DNA of 64,000 bases from Aphanomyces cochlioides (lineage: Eukaryota; Oomycota; Saprolegniomycetes; Saprolegniales; Verrucalvaceae). A program made the translations under genes and the position numbers. The stretch covers positions 1,364,001 to 1,428,000 of the forward strand of contig JAHQRK010000016.1 of the NCBI GenBank assembly GCA_019828595.1, written 5' to 3'. Numbering within the stretch: the stretch's first letter is position 1; each line of letters begins with the position of its first letter. Shown here piece by piece: positions 54,848-64,000 of this stretch. The notes below the pieces were generated by a model. That model searched no databases, was not told the origin of the DNA, and saw only the letters and a list, made by a program, of their open reading frames with translations.

Positions 54848-57544
54848 ACTTCCGAATTTGCCTCGTACCCCTCAAGTCAAGAAGTTATCAAGTGCCGCCG
54901 CGCTCAAAATGTCCAACGCCAACAGCTGTTCCGAGCTCCGTGAGACCAACACTCACGGAGTCACCATCATTCCAGGTATTGTATCACCTCACCCACTTTC
55001 GTCGTCCAATCAGGATGGCGGAAGTGGTGTGAGTAATGTCTCTACACCTAACCCTAGGGCCGAAGTGGAGGTCGAGTTCGACCCCAACAGCGTCTCTGGA
55101 GACCAATCTGCGTCTCGCTCCCCCAGCGCTTCACCTGGTGCTCCACTCGCCGGAGTTCCAGGGGGGGTCAACCTCAGTGGGTCAGTGGTTGACCCCCAGA
55201 CCACTGTCGTTAACTTGTCTAGCGAAGCCCTCACTCAGGAGGGCGAACCACTGGGGCCTTGTGCCTGTGGTGGCTGCTTCCCTGGACTCCAATTGGAGTC
55301 GATCCCCAGTGAAGGCGGCGAGAAAACGGGGTCCATGCCAGCCCTAGAGGCTACGAGGCCCCCCCTATGGGCACACCCTGCGGTTCTGTCTACTTCCCCC
55401 CAGGGGCCTCTTCGGAGGGGCGGGGGCGGTATCCCGATTTGGGTTCTCGCCGGAGCAATGGTGTACCCCAGTCACCGTGCTGCGGGGATGGCATGGATTC
55501 CCCTTCTACCCCTGTCACTGGGGGTCTGGCCCCGGCCTTTCTCGTGACCAATGGGACTGAGCCAGCAGCCACCAACCGCGTCGCCCCCTGTGCTGAGCCT
55601 CCTAGAACGGGAGAGGAAGAAGAAAAATCTCAAGAGGACGTGGATATGGTCTCTGGAGACGCCGAGGGGAAGGATTCTACTGAAACCGAGGCCTTAACCG
55701 ACGAGGGAAATACTCAAATTCACTCGGAGGTTGATGGGTCAGGCGACATTAACGGCCAAGCGAAGCCGTGTGATACTCCTGGAGAAGTTATTCAAGAGGA
55801 ACAATCGACAAACAATGACAATGACCAGTCAAATCAAGACATTGTCGACAAATCCGTTGCTCAAGGAAATGGCGCTGTTGATCCTCCTACCGCGGCAGAC
55901 AAAATACAAGGCGATCAAGAGCAACAAAACGCTGAAAAGGCCAATCCATGGACGCAAAAGACTCCCGGCAAGGATTCAGCTTCGTCCAAGAAAGATTCCA
56001 AGCAAGGCAATGCCCCCAAAGGCGCGAAACATCGCAACACTGGTGCTCATGCTATTGCCGATGACGATATTGCGCGATGCGAGGCCATGGCGGACGCATT
56101 CTACAAAGACTCTGGTGACATGGACGCCTTCATTGAAAACATTTTGCTCACCCCCAGTCCCAAGTGTACGAGCTCACAGTCAAGTTGGGCGAAGGCTACA
56201 AGGACTGGTCCGAAAAAGTCATCTGCGATCAATTTGTCAAGGAAAATCCTGGTTCGTTATGGGGCTCCAAATTTCCGAACATTTTGATCCACAAGAAGAA
56301 CCCACAGACCATTGTGATCTCAAGTTACAACTTGTCTACGTGCGTGGAAATGGGAGGCACAACGTTTCGACTTGGTGGCAAAGACTTCCTGGTTCCCAAA
56401 TACTCGCGTTATGGCAACAACTACTACGTTACGTTCAACAAGGTCAGTCACCCTTCGATGGCCAAGGCAATTGTCAAGAAAATGGCTGCATTGACCAAGT
56501 CAGTGATAGCAGCATTCAACCCTACTGCTGGTCAGAACATCAAGTCGCCGCATTTGAGAGTCATTTTCAAGTCGTCTGCGCCTCCTGCAGTGCTGGTGCC
56601 AAAATCCGGCGACGCACTACGCGAAATCACCATTACGGATCCGTCGGGTCAGCCTTTTGTCGTCGTGTTTCAGCACAAGATCGCTGCTCTGAACAAGACA
56701 TTGCCTCCGTCGATTGTTTCACGACGTGCAGAGGCCAAGGCTGAAAAAGCGAAGGCAAAAGCGGCCAAGGCAGCGGCAAAATCTCCTCCGTCAGGAGAAA
56801 AAGAACCTGAACATGATGGAGACGATCATGATCAAGACCCTGGAACAAATGCGGAAGGCAAGGCCGACTCAACTGAGGCATCTGAAGATGGTCAAGATGA
56901 ACAACCACAGCCAACAGCTCCTTCTCATGGCTCTGATGTCGATATGTCTGGTGACAGCGATCCCCCTAACAACAATGGACAAGACAAACAACAAGAAGAT
57001 GTGGAAATGTCTACCAACGAATCGCCCGCTCTTGCTCCACCAAGTGAGCAGCCCAAGAACTCGCTGGACCTTCAATTGGTAACGGGCTACCGGTCTGGAC
57101 CAGCTCCAAAACGTACTTTGCCTTCGTCCCCACGTTTGGATCCCCTGCCGACATCCAACCGTTTTCATATCCTCGAAGAAGACGACGTGGAACTCTCGTT
57201 TGAAGACTTTGCAGTGCCTCGAATTGTATTGGAAGATTCAAGTGCGCCACGCCCGAAAAAGACCAAAGGCAAAACGAAGAAACAACGACTTAACAAGTCT
57301 GCTGCAGCCCACCTCGAATTGGCGAAGAAGATCATTCGAGACAAGAAAGTCGAAGGCAGTATCACCGAATGTCAACGCATTTTGCGAGATGACCCTCAGC
57401 TCGTTGCACATGCTATGTACGCACAAGATGAAGACCTCAGTTTGTTTCAGTCACTTGTTGCAACCAAGACTATTGAGCGCAAGATGGCTTTGTTAAAAGC
57501 TCAAGGCAAGCCTCACAACTACAAACATCACGTCAACTTCATGG
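54848..57544 (+). mobile_element. LINE D, 5' part of a full-length-type copy, split by LINE E
   Basis: Starts with the exact LINE 5' terminus (ACTTCCGAATTT) in satellite and follows LINE A as far as the equivalent of 36829 in ORF1, where LINE E interrupts it in the opposite direction. Its 3' part, if present, lies beyond the window. Two 1-bp deletions affect ORF1. Residue markers group it with E and C. Confidence 0.92.
54909..57544 (+). pseudogene. LINE D ORF1, two frameshifts and interrupted
   Basis: Homologous to LINE A ORF1 from ATG 54909. One G is missing at about 55358 (GAGGCCCCCCC against GAGGGCCCCCCC in A), and one C is missing at about 56157 in the C run before AGTCCCAAG. These put the protein in three successive frames. 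The body is otherwise colinear up to the LINE E insertion after about 57544. Both deletions are in homopolymers, so sequencing error cannot be excluded. Confidence 0.88.
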
Positions 57545-57670
57545 TTAAATGAGTTGTATTAACCTTATTTTTGAGCAAAGGCCCTAATGACTTACTAATT
57601 TGCCTCGTACTGTATAAATAGAACTTGGAAAACAGAATATGGCAAAGTGGTCATTGAACAGGAGATGAAG

Positions 57671-57693
57671 TGAGTGAGCCGTTAGCTCACTCA
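57671..57693 (-). other. LINE E 3' stem-loop overlapping the ORF2 stop
   Basis: In the LINE direction TGAGTGAGC pairs perfectly with GCTCACTCA around TAACG. The stop codon is the first three bases of the stem. Confidence 0.55.
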
Positions 57694-60600
57694 TGAAACG
57701 ACGCTGTCAGGAATGGCGTGTTGACGTAACCAGGGGTCCGAAGATAGATGCTTGAGCACATTGAATACCTTGGTGTATCCCTTCTTGAGAGGGAGATCAA
57801 CCAGGAGCTGTTGTAGATGTAGCTTGATCAAAGAGGCAGCATGAATGGCAACTTCCATCGGACTCTTCGCTGTGAGGTCGGGTCGAAAGGTGCGATCGGC
57901 ACGTTGGAGCCATATTTGATAATACACGCAGGCTCGGACAATCGGCCAGATCTTCAGATAGCCACGGATGTAGTATCCATCGGACGGCTTGGGCGTCTCG
58001 TAGAACATTTCCAGACACGTGGACGGAAAGGAACACTCGAGCAGTCGCTGGATCGCCTTGAAGAAATACCAAACAGATTGACCATATCCACAAGAGAACA
58101 GGAAATGCTCGTACGTCTCATTGACACGACAGAGGACACACGTCGGCTTGGGGTCTTGGTACTGAAACAGATATTGCATGGCGTTGGCGCGGAGAAGGGT
58201 CTTGAAAATGAACTCTCCATATCGAGGGAGAATGTGGTCGGGTTGGAGGAAGGCGGCAAGTTGGGTAAGGCGCTTGGGGTCTTCGTAAAAGTTCGATGGC
58301 AGGTTGAGATGCTTGGTAGGAAGAATGGACGAGCTGACAGCTGGAGAAGCTCTGATCTTAGCCGATTTCGAAGTCGCAAACGCCAACAAGATCGGACTCG
58401 AGTCAGGGTGAATCATCCAGTGCCATTCCATCCATTCAGAGCTTGGCGTCGGCAAGTGGAACACGGGAGCATCCTCTTCAGAAACAATCTCAAACAATCG
58501 TGATAACTTGGTCACCAAGATTGAGATCCATTGTTTCGTTGGAGGGACAAAATTGGCTTGGCGGCAGGCACGGTTGATTTTGTCGAACAAGATCGAAGCT
58601 GGCCAAACTCGCTGACACGGAGTCAACAAATGCGACAACTTCGTGATGTGAAGCGAAGCCAATACATTGGCTTGGTCTTGCGTCGATGTAGAGCACTGAT
58701 CGTATAGGTCTTCGAGTCCAGGCAGATACGAGTTGTGCCAAAGGGGAACATCCAAAGATGAGATGTGATTTGGACAGCCGTACGGAGTCCAGCGGGATTC
58801 AAACCAGCTACTCAATAAGGCTTTCCACATTGGAGTGATATTGGGATTCTTGTACAGTTGTCTGATGAATGCAGAAGTACCATTCGCCAAGAGGAGATCT
58901 CGGGGGGAACCCCATGGATGAAAAGCCTTCTCGAGGAGAGTATAGCCCGGCGTAATCCAGGCGGACATGGCAGACTTGCGGGGTGGGGTGGTGATGGCTT
59001 GAATGCATCTGATCATGACAGAGCGGTTGTGTTGTTGCCATAAAGCAAGTGCATGGTGCAGGCCTAAGCCACCGGACTTCTTCGGCATGAATAGGATCTC
59101 CTTTTTGATCAAACGGAGGCCATGGACAGAGGAGGATGGGTTGATTTCTTCACCATGCATAAATTGAAGCATGGCCTTGTCGATCTTTTTGGCCAGGTCT
59201 TTGTCGGCAGGGACAAAAGCCAGTTGGTACCATAACACAGGCAGACATATGCTGTGCAGGATAGTGACTTTTCCGGCCATGGTTCGAGCCTTGTAGAGCC
59301 ACAAAGACAAGCGAGCCACAAACTTCTCAAACACGTAATTGAAACGTGCCAATGGAGAAAGATTGGGCGCAACCAAGATACCAAGAGCCTTCACGGGACT
59401 GTCGGAAGTAACTTGTAGTGAGGCAAGGTTCCCATTCAACTGGCTGTAGGTCAGAATTTGGGTCTTGTCTACGTTGAGTCGGAAACCAGACTTGTCGCAA
59501 AAGGTTTGAACCAATGCAAGCTGCCGGTGGAGGCACGTCTCATTTGCCGCATAGAGTTGCGAGTCGTCGGCAAAGTAACTCCCAGTGTGGTAGCGATCCC
59601 CACACTTGATGCCATAGTTGGAGTGTTGCCGTAGGAGTTGGCACATCGGTTCCAAAGCGATCACAAACAGAAGTGGCGACAGTGGATCACCTTGCAACAC
59701 ACCGCGTGAGATGTGAACTGGCTTGGACAAGAAGCCGTTCACCAAGATGCGAGACTTGCGGCCCGAGTACAGTACGCGAACCATGTCAACAAAGGTTTCG
59801 GGAAAGCCATAGTGACGGAGGACGCGGAGCAAGTACGCGTGGTCCACGCGATCAAAAGCTTTCTCAAAGTCAAGCAGTGCCACCATCGAGGACGGACTGT
59901 GTAGTTTGATGTGGTGCAGCATGTCATCCAGTCGTGCAATATTGGTTTGGATATTGCTTCGACGGATAAAGCCTTGCTGGTCCGGGTGGATGATGTGTCG
60001 AATGTGGCGCTGGAGTCGATAAGCCAGAATACTCGTCAGGATTTTCACATCCGTGTTGAGTAGGCTAATGGGCCGATAGTTCTTGGCCTGTGACTTGGGG
60101 CCTTTCTTGTGCAGCAACACCAGCGTACTGACAAGTTGCATGGGAGTCAAGCGAGGGTGAGAATGGAGCTGGTGTGTGAATAGCAGCTCCAATACCAACG
60201 ACCACTTGTGAGGTGCAAGTTTGAGGACTTCGAATGGCAGAGCGTTGGGACCTGGCGCTGAGTTCGAACTGCTGTGTCGAATAGCATGATAGAACTCGTT
60301 GGCGCGCAAGGGAGCCGACAGCTCTTTCTGGGCTTGCTCTGGCAGTTGCTTGTGTCGAGTCAATGGGGTCAGAAATGACGACACTTCGTCTCCAGATCGC
60401 TGCACCTCGGGAGCTGCAAACAAGTCCTTGTAGTAGTCGACCAGGACGTCAGACATGCCTTGTTGATTGGAGACAACATTTCCATTGACATCCACCAACT
60501 CTTTGAAGACTGTCTTCTTCAAGGGGGTAGGGACAGGGGACATGAAGTGGAACTTGGACGAGCGCTCTGCTTTGTACAAGTGAAGTTGGAACGCCTGGTC

Positions 60601-61746
60601 TTGACGAAACTGCTTGTCTCGATCTTGCAGCTCGTGAATTTGCTTTTGAAGGTCTCGCACTCGATCCACCAGCACTGAATCTTGACGCATGTTGGGGACT
60701 TGCAAAAGCGAAGCGATCTCCACAGCTAACTTCTTCAACGGCAGACGTTGTTTCTCCAATCGTTGAGAATGGAATTCTTTGAGTTGGGAGCGGATATCAT
60801 TGACCAGCATGTCGTAGGCCTTGGAGATATTGTGGAATGTTGGAGACTTGTCCAAAAATCGATCCAGACATCCATGAACAATCTCGGCCGCTCGTGGTAG
60901 ACGAAGTAGCCAAGTTGGAGCTTTCCATGATCCAGAGCCATGGCGCAATGTTTGACGCTTTGTGATGATACGACAAGCCACGTGGTCAGCCTGTGGAACG
61001 TGTGGCATGTGCGTCGCCTTCCAATGACGAAGACCCGCCAAGGTGGACGAACAAAAGATGTAGTCAAGTCGGTTGGTGAGTGTGGGACTTGTGAAGGCTC
61101 GTGCCACGGGGTTTTGACGGCGAAACAGATCCACCAGAGACAAACTGTGCATCCATTGTTCCAGTTGAAGGGTGCCGGCCATGGTGGAGGTACTGGGTCT
61201 CAACGAATCCAAATCTTTGTTGAGAGTGCAGTTGAAATCTCCTCCAACAATGTGGAGCGCATGTGGAGGAAAGTCGCGTGGCAATTCTTCGAAGTAACTT
61301 GCTCGTTCTTGGAAGGCTGCCGGCGCATAGATATTGTGGAGAACGACTGTCAGTGGACCCAGAGTACATCGCACTTGTAGATAACGACCACGAAGCACTG
61401 GGTTGTCATGAGGGACTTGAGTGGCGTTCTTCAAAGGAGAGTGAGGATGTATCAACGTAGCCAGACCTCCAGTGGCTGGCGACGTGGATACTTCAGGGTA
61501 AATAGGCTCTTCAAAGAACAAAGAGCCTTCGTGGTTTGTGATGCGTTGCCAATGGAACGCAACACGGTCGTGGAGACTTGGCGTGCGGAAACGGGTTTCT
61601 TGGATAAAGGAAACGTCGTGAACACTTGATAGTTTGTCGAGGATGTACCGATGACTGTTGGAGAAGCCATTGGTGTTGAGGGAGATGATTTGTGGGTCCC
61701 AGTCCACGAGTTCAGTTGGGACATCGGAGAAGTTGTTGTCAATCAT
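57691..61746 (-). CDS. LINE E ORF2: endonuclease-reverse transcriptase (1351 aa)
   Basis: Intact ORF from ATG 61746 to TGA 57691 with the same endonuclease, reverse transcriptase (LLDFEKAFD, QGDPLSP, FADD) and zinc knuckle motifs as copies A and B. Subfamily differences include RAFTSP, DSVLVD, AFATSK, TCVLC in the knuckle (cysteines kept), LQQLL and PWLRQHAIPD. It appears functional by sequence. Confidence 0.94.
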   Translation of the reverse strand: MIDNNFSDVPTELVDWDPQIISLNTNGFSNSHRYILDKLSSVHDVSFIQETRFRTPSLHDRVAFHWQRITNHEGSLFFEEPIYPEVSTSPATGGLATLIHPHSPLKNATQVPHDNPVLRGRYLQVRCTLGPLTVVLHNIYAPAAFQERASYFEELPRDFPPHALHIVGGDFNCTLNKDLDSLRPSTSTMAGTLQLEQWMHSLSLVDLFRRQNPVARAFTSPTLTNRLDYIFCSSTLAGLRHWKATHMPHVPQADHVACRIITKRQTLRHGSGSWKAPTWLLRLPRAAEIVHGCLDRFLDKSPTFHNISKAYDMLVNDIRSQLKEFHSQRLEKQRLPLKKLAVEIASLLQVPNMRQDSVLVDRVRDLQKQIHELQDRDKQFRQDQAFQLHLYKAERSSKFHFMSPVPTPLKKTVFKELVDVNGNVVSNQQGMSDVLVDYYKDLFAAPEVQRSGDEVSSFLTPLTRHKQLPEQAQKELSAPLRANEFYHAIRHSSSNSAPGPNALPFEVLKLAPHKWSLVLELLFTHQLHSHPRLTPMQLVSTLVLLHKKGPKSQAKNYRPISLLNTDVKILTSILAYRLQRHIRHIIHPDQQGFIRRSNIQTNIARLDDMLHHIKLHSPSSMVALLDFEKAFDRVDHAYLLRVLRHYGFPETFVDMVRVLYSGRKSRILVNGFLSKPVHISRGVLQGDPLSPLLFVIALEPMCQLLRQHSNYGIKCGDRYHTGSYFADDSQLYAANETCLHRQLALVQTFCDKSGFRLNVDKTQILTYSQLNGNLASLQVTSDSPVKALGILVAPNLSPLARFNYVFEKFVARLSLWLYKARTMAGKVTILHSICLPVLWYQLAFVPADKDLAKKIDKAMLQFMHGEEINPSSSVHGLRLIKKEILFMPKKSGGLGLHHALALWQQHNRSVMIRCIQAITTPPRKSAMSAWITPGYTLLEKAFHPWGSPRDLLLANGTSAFIRQLYKNPNITPMWKALLSSWFESRWTPYGCPNHISSLDVPLWHNSYLPGLEDLYDQCSTSTQDQANVLASLHITKLSHLLTPCQRVWPASILFDKINRACRQANFVPPTKQWISILVTKLSRLFEIVSEEDAPVFHLPTPSSEWMEWHWMIHPDSSPILLAFATSKSAKIRASPAVSSSILPTKHLNLPSNFYEDPKRLTQLAAFLQPDHILPRYGEFIFKTLLRANAMQYLFQYQDPKPTCVLCRVNETYEHFLFSCGYGQSVWYFFKAIQRLLECSFPSTCLEMFYETPKPSDGYYIRGYLKIWPIVRACVYYQIWLQRADRTFRPDLTAKSPMEVAIHAASLIKLHLQQLLVDLPLKKGYTKVFNVLKHLSSDPWLRQHAIPDSVVS

Positions 61747-61824
61747 CACGAGTACAGATGAAAATGAGTAGAATGGAGGGGTCAGAGGGGAGGTTGAAAT
61801 GGATTGAAGCAGGGGATAGAAGCC

Positions 61825-64000
61825 TTAGAGTTGATCGTCCTCCAAATCGAGGGGATCAATTTCGTCGGCGTTCATGGAGTGGTGAGCTTTGCTGCAGAGC
61901 TCGTCGATGTGGTAATTGTTGGTGATGCTTTTGAGCATCGAGATGGCCGACAAGACGGGAGCCGGCAAAGTGAACTTCTCGAGATTGTCGCTGAAGTTTT
62001 CGATCAAAGCAAACAGCGACCAGTCCGTCAAGCAGTTGGTGTCAGGCAATCTTGTTGCTTCTTGGTTCAATAGAACAGTCAGTGCCTCCGAGTTTGTGTA
62101 GAGGTCTGGGGCCCGATTTGAGAGGAATAAGTCAATCGTAGCAAGTGCAAAGAGGATGCGCTTGATCTCTGGTATGTCCGTGGTCAATTCTTCCAAGATT
62201 TCTGACGGGTGAATCTTGTATTGAGCCATGAAGTTGACGTGATGTTTGTAGTTGTGAGGCTTGCCTTGAGCTTTTAACAAAGCCATCTTGCGCTCAATAG
62301 TCTTGGTTGCAACAAGTGACTGAAACAAACTGAGGTCTTCATCTTGTGCGTACATAGCATGTGCAACGAGCTGAGGATCATCTCGCAAAATGCGTTGACA
62401 TTCGGTGATACTGCCTTCGACTTTCTTGTCTCGAATGATCTTCTTCGCCAATTCGAGGTGGGCTGCAGCAGACTTGTTAAGTCGTTGTTTCTTCGCTTTG
62501 CCTTTGGTCTTTTTCGGGCGTGGCGCACTTGAATCTTCCAATACAATTCGAGGCACTGCAAAGTCTTCAAACGAGAGTTCCACGTCGTCTTCTTCGAGGA
62601 TATGAAAACGGTTGGATGTCGGCAGGGGATCCAAACGTGGGGACGAAGGCAAAGTACGTTTTGGAGCTGGTCCAGACCGGTAGCCCGTTACCAATTGAAG
62701 GTCCAGCGAGTTCTTGGGCTGCTCACTTGGTGGAGCAAGAGCGGGCGATTCGTTGGTAGACATTTCCACATCTTCTTGTTGTTTGTCTTGTCCATTGTTG
62801 TTAGGGGGATCGCTGTCACCAGACATATCGACATCAGAGCCATGAGAAGGAGCTGTTGGCTGTGGTTGTTCATCTTGACCATCTTCAGATGCCTCAGTTG
62901 AGTCGGCCTTGCCTTCCGCATTTGTTCCAGGGTCTTGATCATGATCGTCTCCATCATGTTCAGGTTCTTTTTCTCCTGACGGAGGAGATTTTGCCGCTGC
63001 CTTGGCCGCTTTTGCCTTCGCTTTTTCAGCCTTGGCCTCTGCACGTCGTGAAACAATCGACGGAGGCAATGTCTTGTTCAGAGCAGCGATCTTGTGCTGA
63101 AACACGACGACAAAAGGCTGACCCGACGGATCCGTAATGGTGATTTCGCGTAGTGCGTCGCCGGATTTTGGCACCAGCACTGCAGGAGGCGCAGACGACT
63201 TGAAAATGACTCTCAAATGCGGCGACTTGATGTTCTGACCAGCAGTAGGGTTGAATGCTGCTATCACTGACTTGGTCAATGCAGCCATTTTCTTGACAAT
63301 TGCCTTGGCCATCGAAGGGTGACTGACCTTGTTGAACGTAACGTAGTAGTTGTTGCCATAACGCGAGTATTTGGGAACCAGGAAGTCTTTGCCACCAAGT
63401 CGAAACGTTGTGCCTCCCATTTCCACGCACGTAGACAAGTTGTAACTTGAGATCACAATGGTCTGTGGGTTCTTCTTGTGGATCAAAATGTTCGGAAATT
63501 TGGAGCCCCATAACGAACCAGGATTTTCCTTGACAAATTGATCGCAGATGACTTTTTCGGACCAGTCCTTGTAGGCTTCGCCCAACTTGACTGTGAGCTC
63601 GTACACTTGGGACTGGGGGGTGAGCAAAATATTTTCAATGAAGGCGTCCATGTCACCAGAGTCTTTGTAGAATGCGTCCGCCATGGCCTCGCATCGCGCA
63701 ATATCGTCATCGGCAATAGCATGAGCACCAGTGTTGCGATGTTTCGCGCCTTTGGGGGCATTGCCTTGCTTGGAATCTTTCTTGGACGAAGCTGAATCCT
63801 TGCCGGGAGTCTTTTGCGTCCATGGATTGGCCTTTTCAGCGTTTTGTTGCTCTTGATCGCCTTGTATTTTGTCTGCCGCGGTAGGAGGATCAACAGCGCC
63901 ATTTCCTTGAGCAACGGATTTGTCGACAATGTCTTGATTTGACTGGTCATTGTCATTGTTTGTCGATTGTTCCTCTTGAATAACTTCTCCAGGAGTATCA
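61825..64000 (-). CDS. LINE E ORF1, C-terminal two thirds (partial)
   Basis: Stop TAA at 61825-61827; the frame is open to the window edge, with its start outside. It covers the equivalent of residues from about 288 on in LINE A ORF1: the globular-looking middle region, the Ala/Lys tract, the acidic linker, the basic stretch and the C-terminal region. It shares SSAPPAVL and the DPGTNAEGKADSTEASEDGQ variants with LINE D, against SPAPPAVL and DLGTNAEGEADSTEASGDRQ in A and B. No frameshift is seen in the visible part. A single TAA separates it from ORF2 in the same frame. Confidence 0.88.
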   Translation of the reverse strand, partial: DTPGEVIQEEQSTNNDNDQSNQDIVDKSVAQGNGAVDPPTAADKIQGDQEQQNAEKANPWTQKTPGKDSASSKKDSKQGNAPKGAKHRNTGAHAIADDDIARCEAMADAFYKDSGDMDAFIENILLTPQSQVYELTVKLGEAYKDWSEKVICDQFVKENPGSLWGSKFPNILIHKKNPQTIVISSYNLSTCVEMGGTTFRLGGKDFLVPKYSRYGNNYYVTFNKVSHPSMAKAIVKKMAALTKSVIAAFNPTAGQNIKSPHLRVIFKSSAPPAVLVPKSGDALREITITDPSGQPFVVVFQHKIAALNKTLPPSIVSRRAEAKAEKAKAKAAKAAAKSPPSGEKEPEHDGDDHDQDPGTNAEGKADSTEASEDGQDEQPQPTAPSHGSDVDMSGDSDPPNNNGQDKQQEDVEMSTNESPALAPPSEQPKNSLDLQLVTGYRSGPAPKRTLPSSPRLDPLPTSNRFHILEEDDVELSFEDFAVPRIVLEDSSAPRPKKTKGKAKKQRLNKSAAAHLELAKKIIRDKKVEGSITECQRILRDDPQLVAHAMYAQDEDLSLFQSLVATKTIERKMALLKAQGKPHNYKHHVNFMAQYKIHPSEILEELTTDIPEIKRILFALATIDLFLSNRAPDLYTNSEALTVLLNQEATRLPDTNCLTDWSLFALIENFSDNLEKFTLPAPVLSAISMLKSITNNYHIDELCSKAHHSMNADEIDPLDLEDDQL

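Larger units (their letters stand above)
57545..64000 (-). mobile_element. LINE E, minus strand, 5' end beyond the window
   Basis: Same family, inserted into LINE D ORF1. It holds the complete 3' UTR, an intact ORF2 and the C-terminal two thirds of ORF1. The 5' end and right TSD are outside the window. The genomic sequence after its 3' end reads CCATGAAG in the LINE direction. Confidence 0.93.

Overview
The window is eukaryotic repeat-rich DNA. I can support no host gene, tRNA or rRNA in it. Everything recognisable belongs to three repeat classes: Helitron rolling-circle transposons, a 179/185-bp tandem satellite, and APE-type non-LTR retrotransposons (LINEs). Long intron-free transposon ORFs, a near-50% GC look and the protein style would fit a protist such as an oomycete or another stramenopile, but nothing here fixes the lineage.

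Layout. (1) 1-14522 is a head-to-tail Helitron array. An 81-bp helicase scrap joins copy 1 (82-5566, 5'-truncated), then copy 2 (5567-12814, full unit, 7248 bp), then copy 3 (12815-14522, cut by satellite). Copies 1 and 2 end in a hairpin plus CTAG, followed directly by TC of the next copy, as expected of a rolling-circle concatemer. The Rep-helicase frame has the same in-frame TAA in copies 1 and 2. Copy 1 also has a 2-bp frameshift at Walker A. (2) 14526-34130, 41511-45702 and 53935-54847 are one satellite array (about 24.7 kb and 136 monomers before insertions). (3) LINE A (34131-41510, +) is full length, with intact ORF1 and ORF2 and a 14-bp target-site duplication (TSD). (4) LINE C (+) is a 5'-truncated copy in satellite (16-bp TSD). 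It was later split by full-length LINE B (46108-53503, -) with a 14-bp TSD. (5) LINE D (54848-57544, +) is split in ORF1 by LINE E (57545 to window end, -).

How the parts relate. The LINEs use the satellite, or older LINEs lying in it, as landing ground. At all four 3' junctions visible here the genomic sequence after the LINE is CCAC or CCAT, and the satellite carries about seven CCAC sites per monomer on the + strand. ORF2 (endonuclease, reverse transcriptase, zinc knuckle) is open in A, B and E, and three target-site duplications are perfect, so activity is recent. ORF1 and ORF2 share one frame, separated by a single TAA. The LINE ends carry a 19/21 inverted repeat, and the ORF2 stop codon sits inside a 3' stem-loop. 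The monomer length and homogeneity make a centromeric or other heterochromatic location plausible but unproven.
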